Origin: Nansenia antarctica
Lineage: Eukaryota; Chordata; Actinopteri; Argentiniformes; Microstomatidae
DNA: 64,000 nt
Reading direction: 5' to 3'
NCBI GenBank assembly: GCA_963989245.1
Contig: OZ022358.1
Location: 5,634,165-5,698,164 of the forward strand
Part shown: positions 22,838 to 34,200 of the stretch, in pieces
How positions within the stretch are numbered: position 1 is the stretch's first letter
Layout of the letters: the number at the start of each line of letters is the position of its first letter
Program-made: the position numbers and the translations under genes
Notes under the pieces: model-generated
What the model was told of the DNA's origin: nothing
Database searches by the model: none
Seen by the model: the letters and a program-made list of their open reading frames with translations, nothing else

Positions 22838-24316
22838 ATGCAAGCCTGCATTCTGTTGACCATCAGCCTGTGTCTGGCTGTTGGTAGCTTGGCCCAAAGA
22901 CCTGAACCATGCAGTAAGTGAGAATTAAACAGAAAGTTCTAACAATATATCTATGGTATTAAATGGTAGAACTATAGTCAATTCACTGTTTCATAAATCT
23001 TTTAATGAGAAATACTAGGTTGCATCTCTTTGCTTTCTTCCATTTGTTACTTCTTCATTCAATGTAACAAATGTGTTGTTGTTGTTGTTTTTTAACATTG
23101 AAGAAGCCCCACCTCTCATGGAGGGTCGTGTGACAGTGGTATGTAATTTTCTGGGAGGCAATCGTTTTGTCTGATACATATTATTTGTAATGTTCAAATA
23201 TAAGCAGAAATAGTCATTACAAATAACTCAAGAATGACATCATGTTCATTTCTTATCACATGTAACAGATGGCCCCAGAGGCTGATTATTTGGTTGTAGA
23301 GATGTTTGCATATGACGCTTTTGGAGAGAGGGAATACCGCCGGGCTCTCGTGACTCACAACAATCACACTGTCTTTAGAGAAAACCTGGCGCTCTTTAAC
23401 AAGGTAACATTGTTTAACCTTTTAATGATGAATGTATATTCCATTTAATTGCGTTGTTAATGGAGTATACTATACAAGAGAATTAGTTCAAGACTTTATT
23501 GCAGTGGTTGAAACACAGAGCTGATACTGTATAATATATCTTGTTCTTCTTGTCCTTCCTCAGGGTGTGTATTATGAAATTTATCACCATAACAAAACCT
23601 GTACAAAAGCACCCATTAAGGGTAACTGGTTCCCTCTCGGGATTCCCAAGGATGCACACTTTCAGACACAAGTGGTCATTGGAACGTCTTCTGCTCCTGG
23701 AGAAGGGCTGCTGGTAAACAACTGGTATGGAGAACTACCTGAGTATAACGGTGAGTTACTTGATGCGTAAACTATGTCGTCTAGAAAACCTCATACAACC
23801 TTCTCACCTACTGATCTCTATTCCCATTCAAGCTCCTCTGGCATAGCGACCTCAGAAATATCATCTTCCTTGTCATATAAGTATAGTCAGAATGTTGTAT
23901 ATCAAGCTTGTCATGTATTTTCATGACTGATACTATGATGACTATGCTCTCTTCACAGCACGCTACTTCATGACATACACTGAATTTGGTTGTGTACCTG
24001 TTACTGCCATCTTCGCCAATGACAAGGAAGGCTCTCTCTACAGCGAGTTAGTGGTATACTATATGTAAAGCTGAAAATTGCACAATGTTAAATCATGCTA
24101 ACATGAATTCATGTTGTCTTATGATCAGTCATATCTCCAGTTAGATCCTGATCATGATAGAGAAATGCTGCCTCAGGATCTCAGATGTCTATATTCCTTA
24201 ATCCTCCACTAGAGAACTCTAATGTGACCCCTTTCTTTTCTATTCCCAGTTTCTACGATATTGTGCTTGGAATTGAGAATCCTGATGTCTTCATCCCTCC
24301 TGATTTCTGTGACTAA
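22838..24316 (+). CDS. epdl: Ependymin-like secreted glycoprotein, copy B, 6 exons
   Basis: Tandem paralogue of copy A with the same exon layout: 22838-22913, 23104-23138, 23269-23403, 23564-23750, 23959-24046, 24250-24316; 588 nt, 195 aa. The first two exons encode the same protein as copy A. Changes concentrate at the start of exon 3 (MAPEADYLVVEMF against MAPKDGYFILEMF) and in exon 5. The end of exon 5 reads CAGCGA before GTTAGT, so the last exon base is A where copy A has G; this weakens the donor and changes Ser to Asp. The frame ends two codons earlier than in copy A. It lacks the hAT-like and Gypsy insertions and gives their empty sites. Confidence 0.85.
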
Positions 24317-25034
24317 GCATAACCAGTCAGCAGTGGATCATCTACTAGTTCATCATTATTTGATATAACAGGGTTGATGTAAATCACTATGATTTGCCCT
24401 TAAATCCTACACTTAGAGTACACCATGATCATATTATAATTATTAAAGAGGACACATTTTAACTTCTTCAGAAGGTGAGATTTCTAGATTTCTAGATTTC
24501 TCTCATAAACATGCTTGTAAAAATGACTTTATAATAACTTGATCATTCCACCAGATCGCGTCACAATTATTAAAGAGGACACATTTTAGAATTTCAGAAG
24601 GTGAGATTTCTAGATTTCTCTCAACCATGCTTGTTAAATGTATTCAAATTCTATAATGTTTTTACCTGGTGTCTACAAAATTAAACATAATTAATATTTT
24701 AGATCCATTTTTGGCATGAAAAACAAACATGATGTAACAAAAGACCATAATCAAGCTAAATGTGTTTAAATGGAAGGCTTGAAGGATGAAGAAATGTAAT
24801 GTTTCTGTAAAGAAATCGAGATTAAAGTATTTCTGTAATCTGATCTCCAAGAACTCAGACTCTTTTTAATGTGTTGTGTTTCACTGTTTTCTACTTATAT
24901 TATATTAAATATATTTTGTTAATATTTGCATATGTTTTATCAGCACATTTGTAAAAGCACGTTGCAACACTGTTTAAGTTATTATTATTAGATAGATAAA
25001 AAGGTGTAAAAAGATAGGTATGTGTATCAACTTG

Positions 25035-25200
25035 CTATTGAAAATAGCAGAGCGGTGTGTCTGGCAGGGGTTACGGCAGCCAGCTAGCAATCAGAAGGTT
25101 GCTGGTTCGATCCTTGCCTCAGGAGAGAGGGGTTGACTTTAATTTAATGTTTATTTTAGAAGCCTTCACGCAAATCGATTTACAATAAATACATCTGTCT
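25035..25200 (+). mobile_element. tRNA-derived SINE (family 3) in copy B 3' flank
   Basis: Paired with 19625-19815, with the same GCTGGTTCGATCCTTGCCTC box. Confidence 0.5.
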
Positions 25201-25505
25201 AAGTAAGTGAACCATCTATCCATCAGTAATCATAAGAAATAATAATCTATGCTAAATCCAGGGTCCAGTTACAATGATAGAAGAACATAATTTGCTAGTC
25301 AGAAAGGCTTCAAATACCATTGTAGTTATGTCAGTTCTCGTAAATTAGCCTACACATTAACTACACTGATGTATGAGTCAGTGTGCAAAGCAGAAGTTAT
25401 GTGATGTAACAACAGCTACTGACCAGAAGATGGTGGTCTCATGACAAGCATAAAAGCATAGTTGAAACCACCACAGAATTGGTCTTTTTTCAGAAGACTA
25501 GCACA

Positions 25506-26723
25506 TTGGGGTCACCAACTATATTTGTCCAAGTGCCAGAATTTTTCAAAGCATACACTGTGGGGGCCGGACTTTAATATATATATACGTATATATATGT
25601 ATATATATAATTATTTTATTTAGGCATACTATTGTATATAGTACTATTAGCATATTACTGTTTAATATTTTCATTTTCTTACTAAATTAATGTTATTAAT
25701 GATTATTAGCCTATTATCAGTGTGAACAGACTCCTGACACCTATTATCCAACCAGCCACCAGGGGGCAATCGAGATATTTTGGCGTGCTGTGTGCCAAAC
25801 TAAGTGGGGATCTGAAAGAGGTTATGGATAAAACAATGAAAATTACTAACTTCATCAGAGGAACTTCCAGTACGCAGCATCGCCTGTTCCGCAAGTTTGT
25901 GCTGGAATCTGAAGCCATTCACGAGGACCTCCAGCCTGATTTTAAGAAGTTGGCGTCAGAGGGGAGATGTTAGTTCTCTCATTAACAAAATGTGAGTATT
26001 GCAGACATAGGATTTTATTGTTGCTATGTTAAATGGCATGGTTTATTCATTGTTAAAGTGTAATTTAATGACCTGGTTATTACCGTTTTATTTGATATAG
26101 GCTACAGATGCCAGGCGATACCAGGATGCCGCGGTGAACGTTTGACTGACCGACTTGAAAACAACATTTCTGGCAATGAAGGCCTATCATTTGCCATGCT
26201 ATTTTTTTTATTTAAGTGATGTTAATCTTTTTCATTTTCTGACTGAGAAGTTAGTTATTTAAGTCACTGTTAATGTTACGAAATGTTAAACAAGAGCAAC
26301 AAAGAGTGAAAAATAAAATAAAACGAAATGTTAAATAGGCCTATGAGTAGGCTATGTGAAAAAATAAAATACAACGAAATGTTAAATGAGAGCTATGAAT
26401 TTGTCCTCATTCTTGCATGAGAATAGCGCTACGTCTGCCGCATTCCATTTAATAAAAGAGGGGAATTAGTTTCAGCTTCGCTACTGCTATTTAGTGCCCA
26501 ACCAGAAGCAAGGCTGCAGCTTTGTGAATGAGGTAGGTCTGACTCCTCCTGCATTGTAAGAACTATATGAATCTATGATATATGTTCTAAACGGTATTTC
26601 CCTCATTTTCGGGGGAAAAAAAAAAAACGTTAAAAAAAACCCCGTAAAAACATGAATATTCGGCGGGCCCGATGGAAAGCTTTGGTGGGCCGCATCTGGC
26701 CCGCGGGCCGCCTGTTGGTGACC
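25506..26723 (+). mobile_element. hAT-family transposon relic with transposase fragment
   Basis: The left end GGGGTCACCAACTATATTTG and the right end CGGGCCGCCTGTTGGTGACC share an inverted GGTCACCAAC terminus, and the right end has the GGGCCGCATCTGGCCCGCGG motif common in vertebrate hAT relics. Inside, 25722-25973 encodes an 83-aa fragment with TKNFIRG-like and HRLFRKFVLESEAIHEDLQ sequence. This resembles the middle of hAT transposases of the GTF2IRD2/ZBED group, truncated before the catalytic part. The rest is AT-rich with no ORF. Target duplications are not recognisable, so it is old. Confidence 0.7.
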
Positions 26724-28492
26724 CATGAGGATATGGATCAGTGCAGAGAAAAGGTCTGAATCACACCCTTACTTCTACTACACAGGTTTTACGTTTTTAT
26801 TATTATCTATCAATAGCATAGACACCTACACATTGTGATTTGTCATAATTTATTAGCTATCGATAGTCAATTCACAGACCTTGCATGCTTTCCTGCGTAT
26901 AGTCCGTTGTCTCAGTAGTGCTGGCTCAGTTCAAACTACTTGTTTCATGGCAAATACAACTTGAACTGAAACTGAACTATAAGGCTGGACACTGACTACT
27001 GAACACAGCAATATTTCCAGCACAAGACATCAGCAACGTTTTTTTTACACTTTTATTCTCTGACTACCACTGACAGATATTGACAGCTGACAGTCTAGTG
27101 GGGGAGTGGTTAGGGGGGCGGGGTTAACCAGCTATTGTTACCGCCCATTACCTGGCTGTGAAGAGTGTGAAACTTTGAAGGCGATTTTCTCTGTTAGTTG
27201 ACTTGAGGTGTACCAACATTCACAAACGCATTATCTTCTTCAAATATTTGCAGATTTCAGTGCATGCATGGTGCATGGCACATCATTTGAAAGCTTACAA
27301 CCTGTACTTTCATAATCTGTAAAAAACTGAAAAATGACCTTGGTTTACTACACCAGTGCACATGTAATGGTAGCAATTAACAGAACCTTTCAGAACCTTT
27401 TTAAAGTTATTATTGTTATCAGCTTTCTGGTCCTAAGTACCAGTACTAACCCTAACCCTATTCTAGTTCATTATACGAGTAAGCTTTCTTCTGACTAACT
27501 CTTGCCTGGTGTGCTGTGGTAGTGGGTAAGGTACTTGGACATGGAGTGTTTATGCTTGCTCTGAACTTCGGGGTTGAGGTGGGATTGAGGATGCGAGATC
27601 AAGCTACAGTAGTGGGCAGAACCAGCTTCACACAAGCCTACAGTCAAGTCCTCACTGACATGATTGCAAAGTGTTTCCAACATTTAATTAATACGACTCG
27701 CGCTAAATGATAGAATTAACGTGAGATTTGAGCTTTCATATACTCGTTGTGAAACAAAGCAAACTACAAAACATGTGAACAGTGAATGCACATTAGTTTC
27801 TCTCTTTTAAATTAGTTTCTGTATCAAAACTATAATCTTTAAAGCAGTGGTATCATGATAACCATGAGCCTGAATGTTACTCTGCATGCTTCTTGGGTCT
27901 GAAGTTTGGGTTGCCCTTCCAACCAATCATAAATTAGGAAAATATATTATTTTAATATAGATTTGATGATTGGCTTAACTGTAATGGGCAAGAATACAGT
28001 AGAATACACAGCGTAGAAATGTTTTGCAATTTTCAAAACAGAATCTAGTGTGGGCTATGCCCATCCCTGCCCCCACCCTTTCACTGGCCCCGGAGTAGGT
28101 AAGCATGTATTCAAAAAGTAGGCTTCATGAATACACAGGTCTGATTCCATAGTGTGCTAAAATTACTCATCATTGACACAATGAATATAAACGATGTATT
28201 GTTGTCTAAGTCCATTAAGAAGTATGGACATGCATGTCTAGTAGTAGCAAAATACTGCTCTTAGTTAAGCAACCGTTCAATGTTGTCTTTATTTGTCCCT
28301 CGATACCAAAAGGCGGAAATGGTCTGAGGAGGATAAATACATAACAACTGGAACTGGCATGGCTTGCATTGAGGCAGCACCAGAAGCTCTACGAGGGCAG
28401 GACAGGCAGGCGGTGAAGTATTATGTTATGGATTAAGACCTGTCGAAGCCACTTAGGTGTACCCACATGGCACTTTTTTGTAACCTGAGTAA
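26724..28492. other. Intergenic stretch without recognised genes
   Basis: AT-rich sequence with no convincing ORF. The part at about 27196-27330 (GAGGTGTACCAACATTC onward) is similar to 40200-40320 in intron 3 of copy C, an old repeat. The interval 28380-28480 shows no match elsewhere in the window. Confidence 0.4.
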
Positions 28493-30115
28493 TAGTGTAG
28501 AAGAAGAAATAACATGATATCAATCATTATTATGTTTCATGCAGTTATGCAGCCATTGCTCAAATGATCAGTTTTCCATGTTCACAGATTCATGTTCATT
28601 GTTTGATTGTGTTGATGGATTCTTCTGTCACCTAGTCCAGACCAACTAACCAAACATGCAAGTCTCCAGTTAGGGTATGACTAACAACATCCATGGGTCT
28701 CCTTGGCTAATGTTGAGGACTGCACAGTCTTGTGGACAAGGATGGATTGCACAGTCTTGTGTTGCTTGTTATGAGAAACGTCACTCACTCGTTAACTCTC
28801 AATTTGACAAATCAACAAAAACACATTTGGCCTCCATTGAGGGGTAGACAAAACATTTGGAATTCAGTAAGATAATCTTGCATCACGGGTCGTATATGTT
28901 ATCAAATATACCGGTAAGCAAAAAACAATACTTTACTGTACCAAGAGAACATCAGATGATTTTGGATGAAAACCAAACTCAAAAGTTTGATTGAAATATA
29001 AATCCTAACTGCTGTATGGTGAAGGCACAGTGGCATAGGTAGACACATAGAGAATGTTTTTTTCTGTCACATCTTGCATAAAGGTTTTCTCTCCTTTTGG
29101 TTTCTCACACTCTGGGTCTTATTTTGGATGTTTGAAAATGCAAAAGAAGACAGTGCTTCTCTAGTTAATTTTAATGTGCTATTTCCCCCCACTTTGCCCC
29201 TCCCCTCACCCAATAGAAGTGCTGCCAGGTACTCCTGTTTATTTTCCTTATTTTCAGCAATAAAAAATAACCTTCCCCCCCATGTCCATTCTTTGAATAA
29301 TGCGAGCAATTGTCATAGATAACAAAATGAAACAATGTAAATAAAAAAATAAAAATAAATAAAAAATTAACCTACCTGTTCATATGAGAAAATCTTTTTA
29401 TCATATTGTGGTCATCTATGTGCAGGTATTTGGTGTGTGTTTTGAAACATAATTTGCCTTTGAGATCTGGCAAGGTATGGCAAGGTTATCAACTCGGATT
29501 GAGTTTATTCAGGGAGATTATTAAAGCCCTTTGTGTCATTATCTGCAAGGATCAAACAATTCACACTGTGGAGTCTCCAAGTGGGCAAACACGCAATCTC
29601 TGGCTGGCAGGTCTGACTGCACAGAGAAGATGGTAGCTACCATCCGCATGAGATTTCAAAAACTCACTGGCTTCTGAGCTTTTTGGACCTTTCTTACCTG
29701 GAACTATCCTACGAATTTTAATCTGGACAATGCTCTCTCCTGAAATGTCCTTTGTGCTCATTGTTGTCTATTGTCCACCTTCTTCTAATAATGATTTTTA
29801 CATCACATTTAAAAAGCTACTAGGTGGAAGAACATAGTCTGCTGTGAGAAAACGGTGGGGAATTAACTGTCAAAGTATGAAGCTACAGCATTAACTCATT
29901 CTGTTCCCTTGTTGCTTAAGAGTTTCTAATTGATGAGAAAATGTAACTCACTATGTGTCTGTATTCTGGTAATTATCCCTGATATATTGGATATACTACA
30001 GTAGAAAGTATGGAAAGAAGTTCATGGTTCTCTAGCCAGAACATGTTGAAACCATAACTCTTGTTGTACTATATATACACATCTCTATGGTGCTGGCTAG
30101 CCCACATAGCCTTAA

Positions 30116-31204
30116 TGTTGTGAAGGCCCACAGTTTTTAGAGCCAGTTTTAGTTTCCCCGAAATCAGCCCTTCTGCCCCAGTTATTTACTTTGTTATTTT
30201 CTATACTATTCTGTACGTTTATGAAGGTATATGTATTATTATTGTAATGTTTCTGTATATATTTGATGACGTAGTATATCCGGGGTGTGTCCGTGACCCG
30301 GATGTTAGGTTCGGTGGTGCCTATATAAGAGACGGAAGTAGTCCGCGAGTCAGAGTGTGTGAGGAGAAGCAGAACGAGAGAGAAGCAGAACGAGAGAGAA
30401 GCAGAACGAGAGAAAGCAACGAAGTCAATCGAAGATGGCGGATTCCGTAACACGCACCCCGTGCTGAAGCGGACCACCAAAAGTGATTATTGAGTGTACC
30501 AGTGTAGCCCGTTTAGTTGTGTTCCCGTTGGACCGCCTTGCCAGCAGCCGGCTGTTCAACGTTGGACCAAGCGAGACGCCAGCTGGACATCATCGTCGCC
30601 TCCACGAGTGGACTGCGACCAAACACTGACTCCAGCGGAGCTTCGACGCGGACCACGGGACTTGGGCCCTTCACCTCGTGGTAGACCACGAAGACGGCCC
30701 TTTCCCTCCGTGTTGCTACGTCCCCCCCCCTTTCGTCGGCTAAACTTCATCGACGCACATGCCATTCAACCAGGCCTCAACGCGCACCACAGCCCTGGAC
30801 TATCAGCCTGTTCAGGCCAGAGACTATCAGTGAGTGATTGAGTGTGTGTGTGGCCGGCCGGGAGGGAATGTATATATGGGGATGTATACAACCGTCATGT
30901 GTAATAAATGTGTTGTTCATATGTAATACCGTGTGTTAGTTGTTTGTAGCTCCAATGCTAATGCTAGTTGTTTGTAGCTCCAATGCTAATGCTAGTTGTT
31001 TGTAGCTCCAATGCTAATGCTAGTTGTTTGAAGGCTAATGCTAATGCTAGTTCCCTTGCTAATGCTAACGACATTAACTGCTAGTCTAACGGTTTGCTGG
31101 CGCCCCCTGCCTGTATCCTCCTATACTGCCTATTTAGCTCCATTAGTTAGATAACCAGCCCCTTCCTAAATTATACAGTCCTTTTCAGCTACTCCCTGGT
31201 TACA
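30116..31204 (+). repeat. BEL 5' LTR (1089 bp)
   Basis: Contains a TATA box TATATAA at 30322-30328, three 16-bp repeats of GAGAAGCAGAACGAGA at 30364-30411, a C9 tract near 30722, a polyadenylation signal AATAAA at 30903-30908 and three 28-bp repeats with GTAGCTCCAATGCTAATGCT at 30940-31023. The layout U3 with TATA, transcribed leader, AATAAA fits a working LTR promoter and terminator. Confidence 0.9.
30322..30328 (+). promoter_or_regulatory. TATA box in the BEL 5' LTR
   Basis: TATATAA in the context GGTGCCTATATAAGAGACGG, about 207 bp into the LTR. Transcription would be expected to start some 30 bp downstream. The 3' LTR has the same box at 35234-35240. Confidence 0.6.
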
Positions 31205-31206
31205 AT

Positions 31207-31223
31207 TGGTCCTTCGAGCCGGA
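31207..31223 (+). promoter_or_regulatory. Primer-binding site matching tRNA-Tyr
   Basis: TGGTCCTTCGAGCCGGA is complementary to the conserved 3' end of vertebrate tRNA-Tyr, including CCA. It starts two bases after the 5' LTR, the normal place for the reverse-transcription primer. The tRNA sequence is recalled knowledge; a tRNA database match would confirm it. Confidence 0.75.
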
Positions 31224-31242
31224 TAGGTAGTGTAGTGATAGC

Positions 31243-34200
31243 ATGGCTGAGCGCAGCCAACCAGACCAGACAGTTACCCCCCCTTCTCCGCCCCCTGAGC
31301 CAGAGCCACGACCACAGAGAGTCCCGCGGTTGCCTCCGAGGTTACAGGAGTATGAGCTTGAGCTCGAAAGCTCACTGAGTGGTAGCGAGGAGCGCACTCC
31401 ACGGGATACAGTGGTCGGAGAGGCCGAGGTGTCCGCCGGCGCGCGGGTGGCTAGCACTGAGACAGCCCTCAAAGAGCACCAGCCTGAGGATGAGATGGCA
31501 GAACCGCAGGGTTTTGCCGTGGAAACGGAAGAACAGGAAGGAGAGGCCCGGTCCGACAGCGCCTGCGGGCGGAAGAGGGAGGGCCTCAGCCTTAACGATC
31601 TGCCTCCCAGTACGGCGCGCTCGAGACCTAGCTCCTGCCGCTCCGTGGCTTCCTACCGGTCCAGGGCTTCCGTGGGCAGTTCTGCCTCTGGGGCGGATAG
31701 CCTGCACTCCAGAGGGAGTAGTGCCGCGCTGTCCGAATGTATGCGCCAACAGGCCGAGATGGCGTTAGAGCGGGAGCGCCAACAGGCCGAGACGGCGTTA
31801 GAGCGGGAACGACTCCAGTTCGAGCGTGAACGCGAACGCGAACGCCTCCAGATGAACGGAGCGGAACGCGCGGCGGAGAGGCAGCGCCAGGAGGCGCTAG
31901 AGCGCGAGCGCCTCCAGATGGGGGCGGCGGAGAGACAGCGCCAGGAGGCGCTAGAACGTGAACGCCTCCAGATGGGGGCGGCGGAGAGACAGCGCCAGGA
32001 GGCGCTCGAACGTGAACGCTTCCAGATGGAGCGCGACCGCCTCCAGATGGAGGGGGCGGAACGCGCGGCGGAGAGGCAGATGGCGAGAGAGCAACTGCAC
32101 GCAGAGAAGATGGAGGAAATGATGCAGACCATGCGCGACGTGTGCATCAGCAGAACTCCGTCGGCCCGTAGCTCCAGAGTATCATCCGCACGGCCCTCTC
32201 GAGTGCCATCTCCTGAACCCCCCGCCGATGGCTCCATGACCCCCGCCATGACTGTCCAACTACAGGCCCAGCTGACCACCTGGAAGGAAGAGGACCAGGG
32301 ACCCGACCGCTACGCGGCCCAGAGGGAGCCAGCGTCGCTGCCCGGGAGGGGAGCCATTCCCCAAGAGCGTAGCACACCCCTAGGTCCTCCAGTGCACCAA
32401 AATGCATGCAGGCCGGACACCCAGACCGTCACTCCAGCACCGATGATCCACTACAGGATGTTCCCCCAGGTGGAGGGACCCAAGTTCCCCTTCTTCAAGG
32501 ACGAGGACAGGAGCCAGTATGTGGAGCTACGCATCTGCCTAGACACGCTCTTGGACAACTCCTGCTCAGAGTCCTACAAATATGCGATTCTCCTTCAGCA
32601 TGTGAGGAACCCCAGAGCCCACAACATGGTACTGGCCCATGCCTCCGCACCGACACCTTACACCAGAGCGCTCGCTGACTTGGATGCCCGCTACGGTCGT
32701 CCCTGGAACCACGCCCTTGCTGAACTGCAAGCCCTCGAACAGCAGGCCCCCATCAAGGATGACCGGGCGCTGGATGACTTCGCGCTCCGCGTGCACACCT
32801 TGGTTGGAATGCTGAAGACGCAGGGCCCAGCTGGCGCCAGCGAGATCAACAGCACCTCCAACGTAGAGCGGCTGCTCCGCAAGATCCCACGCTTCCGGCA
32901 GGAGAGGTTCCGGCGACAGCAGCGCGTTCGTAACCCCGGGAAGTTGGGTCTGAGCATGGCTGCCTTCGCGGAGTTCCTACTGGAGGAAGTGCATGACACC
33001 AACGTAGACGCCATGGGTTACGCTGAGCCGAAGAAGGAGAGGGAGAAGGGAGACCGCTGGGACCGGCCGAGCTCGAACAGAGGACGCCCAGTAGGAGTGC
33101 TGCACACGGAGGAGGAGCCTCGGAGAGAGAGGACCACCCGACCTGAGGGAAAGGATTCCTCTCAACCCCCTCAAAAGGGACGGAGAGGTCCACCGCCATG
33201 TCCGTACTGCCCCAGCGAGCACTGGTTCAATGAGTGCAGTGACTTCAACAACCTGAGTACCGAGGCCAAGCAGAGGTGGCTCGAGGAGCACAAGAGGTGC
33301 TGGAACTGTGGGCGCGACCATCTGGCGAAGAACTGCACCTTGAAGAGGAAGTGCAACCGCTGTGAGGAGGTCCACCTCCACATCCTACACGAGGTCTCCC
33401 TCGCCAGGTCCACGGAGGGCAACAGAAGCCCTAGGTCCGGTCGCGCACCGGAAGAGGAAACCCCTGTCTACTACCTAGACTCGCCACAGAGCAGCGGCTC
33501 CAAGGTTCTACTGAAGGTGGTGAAGGTCCGACTTCACCACAACAACGCTGTGTACGACACGTACGCCGTTCTAGACGACGGGTCGGAACGGACCATCCTT
33601 CTCCAGGGGGCAGTGCGCCAGTTGGGGCTCCAAGGGACTGCGGAGAAGCTGACTCTGCGCACGATACGTCGCGACCTTAAAGAGGTCACCGGGGCGAGAA
33701 TCAACTTCTCTATCTCCCCGGCGGGGCGGCCGTCGGATAGACATCGGCTTCAGAATGTCTTCACCGCCGACCAGCTAGCGCTCTCCCGCTACGACTACCC
33801 CCTGGAGAGGTTACGCGCAAGATATCCCCACCTACGGCGAGTAGACCTACACCCGATAGAAGGAGCGGAGCCAACCCTTCTCATCGGCTCGGACAACGCT
33901 GACCTGATCGTGTCGCTCCGTCCTCCGCTGAGAGGACCACGAGGCTGCCCGATGGCTGTTAAGACTGCGCTTGGGTGGGCCCTCCAAGGCGCTACCGAGG
34001 GGAGAGATAGAGACGGGAGAGCTACGTCATCCCTCCATGTCCGAACCGAAGAAGCAAACCAACCAACCGGACCGCCTGGAGTGGAATCTATTGCTGCCAG
34101 TGCACCTGGAACAGTTAGTACCACAAATGGTTCACCACAGGATGACCAACCAAAGAAGAAGTCTCTGTGGACAGAGCATAAGTCTCTGGATGGGAAGACC

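Larger units (their letters stand above)
20727..25500. repeat. Direct duplication block B (paired with about 9609-20270)
   Basis: The block repeats the order seen in block A: shared hairpin segment, Tc1-like relic, family 1 SINE, TATA region, six ependymin-like exons, family 3 SINE, and the segment with GTATGAGTCAGTGTGCAAAG (20123 and 25374). Block A is longer mainly because of the LINE tail, the hAT-like element and the Gypsy element. Confidence 0.8.

Noticed and set aside
30494..30841. 115-codon ORF in the BEL LTR (repeated at 35406-35753)
   Set aside because: It lies in the transcribed leader part of both LTRs, has no family resemblance and opens by base composition (GC-rich).
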